A stretch of 64,000 nt of DNA from NCBI GenBank assembly GCA_026874595.1, contig CM049313.1, positions 14,817,508 to 14,881,507 of the forward strand, written 5' to 3'. The DNA is from Sipunculus nudus. Its lineage: Eukaryota > Annelida > Sipuncula > Golfingiida > Sipunculidae. Of the stretch, positions 58,292 through 64,000 are shown piece after piece (positions within the stretch are counted from its first letter, which is position 1; every line of letters starts with the position of its first letter). Made by a program: the position numbers and the translations under genes. The notes below the pieces were generated by a model. It worked only from the letters and a program-made list of their open reading frames with translations, made no database searches and was not told where the DNA came from.

Positions 58292-61200
58292 CTGGAAAAA
58301 AAACAGATTATTTATGGCTTTCACAGCTTTTTTATACTGGATCAAGCCCGTATCCAGGATGTCCGGCAGCGCCCGCCCCTACTTTGTACACTCACTGGCA
58401 ATTACTCTTATCCAGACACAAAATATGTGCTAGTCAATATATATAATGAAAGTAAATTTTAAACATGATTATGCTCAGCTAAAACTTTATTATTCCATAC
58501 TGTCATTTGCAACAAATTATCCCCTGGACACCATTTCTGAATTCTTCTCACATAATTTGAGTTGATAAATCATGGATTCCATTCAAATGATTACTTAAAA
58601 ATTACTTCAAAAGTACTTGAGAACCAGTACGAGTACTTCAGACTATTTTACAAAAGTACTCGAGTTGTAGAACCGAGTAGTCTAAATGTACTCATGAGCA
58701 CTTGAAAGAGTTTAGTTTCCAATGCCATTGAGTTATACAGGAACACAGTTTGGTTTCGGAAAACTTTTTGTTTCTGAACATTCATGACAACATGTACAAT
58801 AAAAGTATCATAATGCAATTAATCAAAGTATATTAATTATTTAGGAAACATTTGCGGTCCCTCATCCTTGCTCTCTCTCTCTCTCTCTCTCAGACCAGAG
58901 AATCTTTTCTGAAATGCTGAAAACCAATTCTACTGTGACTGACGAGGCTGTTATTGATAATACGTAGGCTGTCAAGCATATATCCATGAAAAAGGAGGAC
59001 AGAAAGGATGATAATATATGAGAAAAATGAGGACAGAAGTAGAAATAAAACAATACATGTAATAATATTATTCATGCTCATTCTTGATACAAGAATGTGA
59101 AATCAAAAGATTATATTACTGAGAACATATTCATAAACCTTTATTTTATGCCTAGTTTGAACCTGCAGGTTTGAGGTAACATTATGCTAAAACACTCATA
59201 AAAGTTGACGGAGAACAGCAGAAGGACCATTTCTCCATAAATCAAAACTGTTTGACAGTGCAATTTATAGCGCAAAATATGAAGCATGAAATATAGGAAT
59301 CTCCTAGGATAAAAAGGACTAACGCAACGAAATTTGGAAAAAAAGTAGGAAAAGTAGAATCACTTTACAGCCTGTAAGTCTTAAGGCCGTGGGAATTAAC
59401 TGCAGATAAGTGCAGAATACTTTAATTGGTGATACAGGCACAAAATTTGGTATGTGTTTTCTCTTGGGCCTATCTTTTTCATAAAAAATAGGTAGGCAAA
59501 AAAAAAATTCAAGATTTCTTTTGGTTACAAAACATGACTCATTTGTCCAATTTTAATGTTTTTTTATCGATTCCAAGGATTTGGGGCATGCTGAATCAAA
59601 TTCCGATCGAATTAAAGTTCGGACGTTCCTGCTTTTACTAGATTTGTAATAATTAAGGTAAATATGTTAAGTTTACACCCACCATTTCCATTATAACTTT
59701 TATATTTTGCTTGTTGTTTGCTTAAAATATCATATGTGCTTTGAATATCATTTCTTTGTTAATAAATGCGGCCTGCTATAACCTGAAGCATAGGGCATAG
59801 TCAAAAGATAGCGATTTCCGCTCTAAACTTTGCCGCTACACGTCCCATTGCCGGCAAAATTTCTTCACAGGCAGATTATGGCCTTGACGCTTTCCCCGTA
59901 TCAACTCGCCAGTAACGAATCGTCGCTCTTATTTCTCCCAGTTTCTCGAAACCGCACATTGGACAGCCATAGATAATTCTAATTCAGAATTGTGTGACAT
60001 ATTTATAATACACATTAACAAAGCGAAAACTAGAAAGCGATTAAAAAATAATCAGCCATCGAGACATAGTAAATTATTCTAAAGAATTTAAAATCATAAC
60101 TTCCAAAAAGAGAATGCTCATTTTTAAAACGTAATAAAAAGGCAACACCATCATTTATGATCATAACAGCAATGTACTCACATAAACACAGGATTAAAAG
60201 TTTAGGGGCCAACATGACATCCGTGTGTGGGTTTTGTTAGGCACGACTCTGTACTTTGTATAGTAACCAGCTGCCTTGATGTTCTTATCATTGTGCCATG
60301 AACTCATGTTATTAAGGAATTTAGGCATATATTTCAATGTGCAAACAATACGACAATACGAGCATTAGTGTTTTCATGAAAACCAAATCTGACCATAAAA
60401 ATCTGAAGTTAATTCATACTCACTCATTATACTATGGCACAACTTCAACACATGAGGTATGTTTAATATTATCCAGATGAAGGTATGATGAATTCGACTA
60501 AATAAAAATTACCGTTATTTCAAGAAATAAAAAAAATAGTTCATCGTCTCGTAGCTTCTTGGAGTAAACGTAATATATTTGAATCTGCTAAAGTTAATGT
60601 GGTCAAAGTACATTGTTCTGTTGTTCCTATGAAACCCGCAACAATAGGCCTTGTTGAATAATAACTTTTCAAATGAAATTTGAACCCTGATGCAACATAC
60701 AGTTGATGGGCGCCAACATGGGTGCAAAGTTAACCTTAGTTATGTTTGTCTGCAAAAGAAGTACGTGCAAAGTATTAATATGTCGATTTATAAAAGTCAC
60801 GATGCATCAGCACAATTAAAATTGCCTCTTTTTACAAGAGGCGACATTTAAATTCTAATATAAAATGAAATTTCCTATATTTATTTATTATTGTTAATAT
60901 AAATGTTCATGTTTTAGGAGGCATTGGTTGTGACTTCATAAACATGCCTCAAGTTAATAAATCAAAAAGGAATAAACGGGGCACGTCTCTTTCACTTTTA
61001 TAAATTAATAATTACCAGGATACTCCCCTTTTTGTTGTGCATGGTAAATAATGCAATAATCAATCAATTATCGAGACGGTCCTTCGATATATCAGCTAGG
61101 TTTTCATGGTGCTTTTATAGTCTGTTTCTTGCCCTCATGCCCCTCTATTTGTTTGAAATTTAACTTTTATAAGTTACATTTCAATGGGAACTCGGTGATG

Positions 61201-61340
61201 TAGGATAGAAGATTAAAATGTATAATTTTCAACAAGTTAAATAAATACCTACTTTACACCGTATTTAATCAACATAATTACTAACAATTATGAGAAATTA
61301 GTCTATATTTAGAAATATATAAGCTGCTGATTGGATGTTT
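58292..61340. other. no gene found; expected position of upstream intron of the right channel gene
   Basis: The TM1 exon should lie upstream of exon A on the minus strand, but no 'FPAVT.CN'-type or TM1-like exon was recognised here. It contains a remnant of the GAGTAC-rich hAT-type MITE (58590-58700) and a (CT)n run (58868-58892). A locally GC-richer stretch at 59760-59960 has no recognisable product. Confidence 0.45.
58590..58700. mobile_element. remnant of GAGTAC-rich hAT-type MITE
   Basis: Repeated 'aaaagtacttgagaaccagtacgagtactt' and 'aaaagtactcgag' blocks, followed by 'atgtactcatgagcacttgaaagag', closely like the inner ends of the element at 8173-9057. The terminal CAGGG ends and a target duplication were not found. 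Confidence 0.55.
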
Positions 61341-61344
61341 ATTT

Positions 61345-62590
61345 TAGTATAGTTTTTGATTCTGTAAATTATGCAATATTATTTGACAAACTATATAAAT
61401 ACGGAATGAAGGGTACCGCCAAATGGTTTATTAGTTATCTATCAAATCACAGAGAATAGGTCTGTTATAAAAATATTTTTCAAGTTGTTATGCTGTACAA
61501 TGTGGAGTTCTACAAGGCCAAGTACTTTGGTCAATATTATAAATGTTATACACTAATGAGATGGTTAATGTTTCTCATTTACTCTTTTTAGTATCATTTG
61601 CAAATGATAGTAATGTTTTTGTTATTGGAAGAAACCCATCTGATCTAATCGGTCGCATGAATATTGAACTGAGTAAACTAGTTCAATGGCTGAATGCAAA
61701 TAAATTAACATTTAATGCAAAGAAAACTCATTTCATATATTTCAGCCTTGACAAACGAAGTATTAATGTTAATAAGAGTACTGTGATGAAGAGTGACATT
61801 ATATCCAGAGTAGACTCTACACAGTTTTTGGAGTAATGATATATTCACAAATGAAGTGGTCCAACACATACACCACATTGTTACTAAGACCAATTGCTCA
61901 GGGGAAAACATTGGCCGATCCTGGATTCGAACCCATGTTGCTGGCGCACCATTCCGGCGTACCAACCGCTTCGCTAGCAAAGCAAGCTTCACTAGCGAGA
62001 CAGTTCGGTCCGCATTTCTGTCACCCCGTAACAACATAAAGACTAACAATTCTAAAGGTTTAAGAATTAAAGGGAAAACAATGAAGATGTTACACTTTAT
62101 TATTCTTTTAGCTTTCCATATTTATCCAATTGTATTGAGGTGTGGGGTTCTGCAGGGTTGTCTGCGCTATTGTCACTATTCAGGCTGCAGAATAGAGTTA
62201 TACGAATGATCACCTCATCTCAATATAATTCACATACACATGATTTTTTTATGTTCCTTAGGTTACTTACTTAAGAAAATATCTACAATAATAGTGTTGA
62301 TTTATGTGTATAAGGTTAATTATAAAATGTTATCTTTGATTATATCTTAATTATTTTACACAAACGTAGATGTTCATTATTATAGAAAAATAGAAAAATG
62401 ATTTGTTTCATGTGCCAGAGTGTAAAACTACAGCCTATAGTAGAATTTTACAATTGAAAGGGGTTGCAGATATATCATTAATATTTATATTATTAAACAA
62501 ATTGACCCTTGTTCTGCAATATCAACATTTAAACGTCATCTGAAGAATATTTTTCTTCCGCTTGATATTCATATTAATAATATTTAAATT
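61345..62590 (+). mobile_element. CR1/jockey-like LINE remnant, reverse transcriptase 3' part
   Basis: A degenerate non-LTR retrotransposon on the plus strand. It has FDSVNYAILFDKLYKYGMKG and WFISYLSNHRE (61356-61457), then after frameshifts SFANDSNVFVIGR (catalytic FADD changed to FAND), LSKLVQWLNANKLTFNAKKT, further on LFRLQNRVIRMITSSQYN, and a 3' STFKRHLKNIF block near 62525. It is interrupted by a SINE at about 61885-62040. The 5' half is missing. An (ATT)n/(TA)n tract follows at 62760-62833. Several stops; not functional. Confidence 0.82.
61885..62040 (-). mobile_element. tRNA-type SINE, copy 2, inside the LINE
   Basis: The inverted form of the element at 42132-42290. On the minus strand it reads 'tgttacggggtgacagaaatgcgg', '..gcttgctttgctagcgaagcggttgg' and 'gggttcgaatccaggatcggcc', the last matching the box B consensus. 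The LINE reading HIHHIVTKTN continues after it. AAGACCAA (left) and AAGACTAA (right) are a possible target duplication. Confidence 0.72.
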
Positions 62591-62759
62591 CATTTTCATG
62601 ATCAAATGTTTTAATATTTAGTTTTTTTTCTATATTGCAAAGAGTGTAATTTTAGTGTTTTTATTGCACAGTGTCTGCACCTTTGAACTACATTATTCAA
62701 TGTTAATAGTGAGAGGAAATATACTCTGTGAATCAGTTCTTTTTGTCACAGATACAATT

Positions 62760-62795
62760 ATTACTATTATTATTATTATTATTATTATTATTATC

Positions 62796-62833
<38 letters not shown>
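62760..62833. repeat. (ATT)n and (TA)n microsatellite after the LINE
   Basis: Pure ATT triplets followed by a pure TA run; often found at LINE 3' ends. Confidence 0.9.
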
Positions 62834-62835
<2 letters not shown>

Positions 62836-64000
62836 AGTTGTTTCATGTAAAATTTATATATTTTTGTGTCAATAAAAATTAATTAAAATTGAAATGTAAA
62901 CACTCTAAAAATATAATCATCAAAACAAAAATGACTACTCATGCAGGGACACTTCTGATCTTCTCGTGCATAGTAATGTGTCGAAAAATACAAATACATA
63001 CATTAAGTCTATCTGAAGAGGCAAACAGATATGTAGACATTTTTGCAAAGTGAAGTAGTTATATATACAAAATGAGTTCGGTCCTCGGACTGGTGGATAT
63101 GGACAAAATAATTTGACTCATTTTCCATGATACTCATATGAATTCTTAGGAAAGACTGAGACAAGATTACTATTCAACGGGCTTACTGAGGACTTGCGGC
63201 TTATTTAAAAAAAGAAATCAATAATTGTTTTGCAAAAAAGAGGAGCACGGCTTCGGTAGAAGATTTCCTGGTGAACTCATAAGTGAAAATGTAATGCATC
63301 ATCGTTTACTCTGGGTAGATCATATATGTATTTGCTTTCGATTCAAATTGATAATTCCTTATTTATGTGATTTCTTTGTGTGCCTCTCCAGGGACAATCT
63401 ACACCACTTGTGATTATCCTCCTGATCACATAGTAAGACAAACATTTGTCCAAAACATCTTGTCTGTCCAAATATCAGACCCAAAAATACCCACTTATAG
63501 ATTCCTCACTGTGGCTTTCGCTTTGATGCTAATGATGTAGATGAGCAAGGTTTCTTTTAGCCGTTTTTGCGCAGTCATGTACCCATAATTTTTACAACTA
63601 TAACAACTAAAACGTGCGTAATTAGGTATTTTGGAAATAATAACCTATTTCATGTAATTTTCCTGTTAACAATTTTAACAAAATTAATGAAACTATTCTA
63701 TATGCAGAGAAGATTGATGACGTCTTAAGATACATGACATACAAGAGAGGCACCCATAACTAGGGGATCATAAATGAAATGCTGCCGACCCCTGTTTAAA
63801 ATAAGGTATGTGTTCTCCTCGTGCACGTGTTTTACCGTTAGATCACATATAACGTCGTGACAGTATTTCTGAAGGTCAAATAATGGTTATTCTAACAGAT
63901 AAGTCAACTCAGCATAACATTTACATCCTAAGCAGGTATAATACAATTTTATGATGGTGCCGTCTTATTCTTATGCGAATCTTGAAAAAAGTTCGCATGT
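62834..64000. other. no gene seen
   Basis: AT-rich sequence to the end of the window. Short open frames only, none with a recognisable domain. Confidence 0.45.

Noticed and set aside
61705-62049. 114-codon minus-strand open frame
   Set aside because: Runs over the SINE and antisense to LINE reverse transcriptase; no independent support.
58292-64000. Search for the TM1/N-terminal exon of the right channel gene
   Set aside because: No exon with a TM1-like hydrophobic segment or FPAVTxCN-type motif was found on the minus strand; probably outside the window.

Overview
The window looks like nuclear DNA from an invertebrate animal, most likely a mollusc and perhaps a bivalve. It is AT-rich, intron-rich and full of repeats. 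The real coding exons are short and bounded by GT/AG splice sites. The transposon families (LINEs, a hAT-type MITE, a tRNA-type SINE, a solo-LTR candidate, and dispersed repeats ending in a 'gtcatggccca(t)tggccac' motif) are animal-type, and the last is reminiscent of repeats I recall from bivalve genomes. No prokaryotic operon, CRISPR array, rRNA or tRNA gene was seen. No species is claimed.

Genes. The two recognisable host genes are paralogous DEG/ENaC-type (degenerin / epithelial and acid-sensing sodium channel family) genes that point at each other. The left one (+ strand, 573-9912) enters from outside the window. It keeps three exons, one with an in-frame TAG, and its last intron has been hit by nested transposons. 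The right one (- strand, 58291 down to 47340) keeps ten exons that join in phase for 370 residues, from the extracellular finger/thumb region through TM2 to the stop. Its N-terminal/TM1 exon was not found and probably lies beyond position 64000. In both genes the final (TM2) exon is preceded by a tandem array of decayed copies of its own 3' splice site plus the first ~60 nt of the exon. The right gene has a second array of the same kind in front of its 93-nt extracellular exon (55428-55520). The copies lack 5' splice sites. This is the most unusual structure in the window.

Layout. 1-1790: left channel gene exons. 1798-8160: a 5'-truncated L1/Tx1-like LINE on the - strand, cut in two by a ~4.0 kb long-TIR foldback element (3309-7323). 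8173-9057: a hAT-type MITE with an 8-bp target duplication. 9079-9912: TM2 array and last exon. 10000-12090: composite repeat element plus a conserved block ('X'). 12080-14426: four-exon gene-like unit ('Y') of an unrecognised, probably mobile-element-associated family. 14427-23511: X again plus a long non-coding block ('Z'). 24119-35315: second direct copy of Y-X-Z, with a ~1.29 kb solo-LTR-like insertion (30717-32003). 35316-37890: spacer. 37890-47340: inverted, older and more diverged counterpart of X-Z, ending in the right channel gene. 47340-58291: right channel gene. 58292-64000: mostly no genes, with a CR1/jockey-like LINE remnant (61345-62590) that carries a SINE.

Interpretation. The region is a large imperfect palindrome (two channel genes as the outer arms) in which the left arm has also undergone a direct ~12 kb duplication. 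The direct copies are nearly identical by eye, so a true recent segmental duplication and an assembly artefact (two haplotypes placed in tandem) are both possible.
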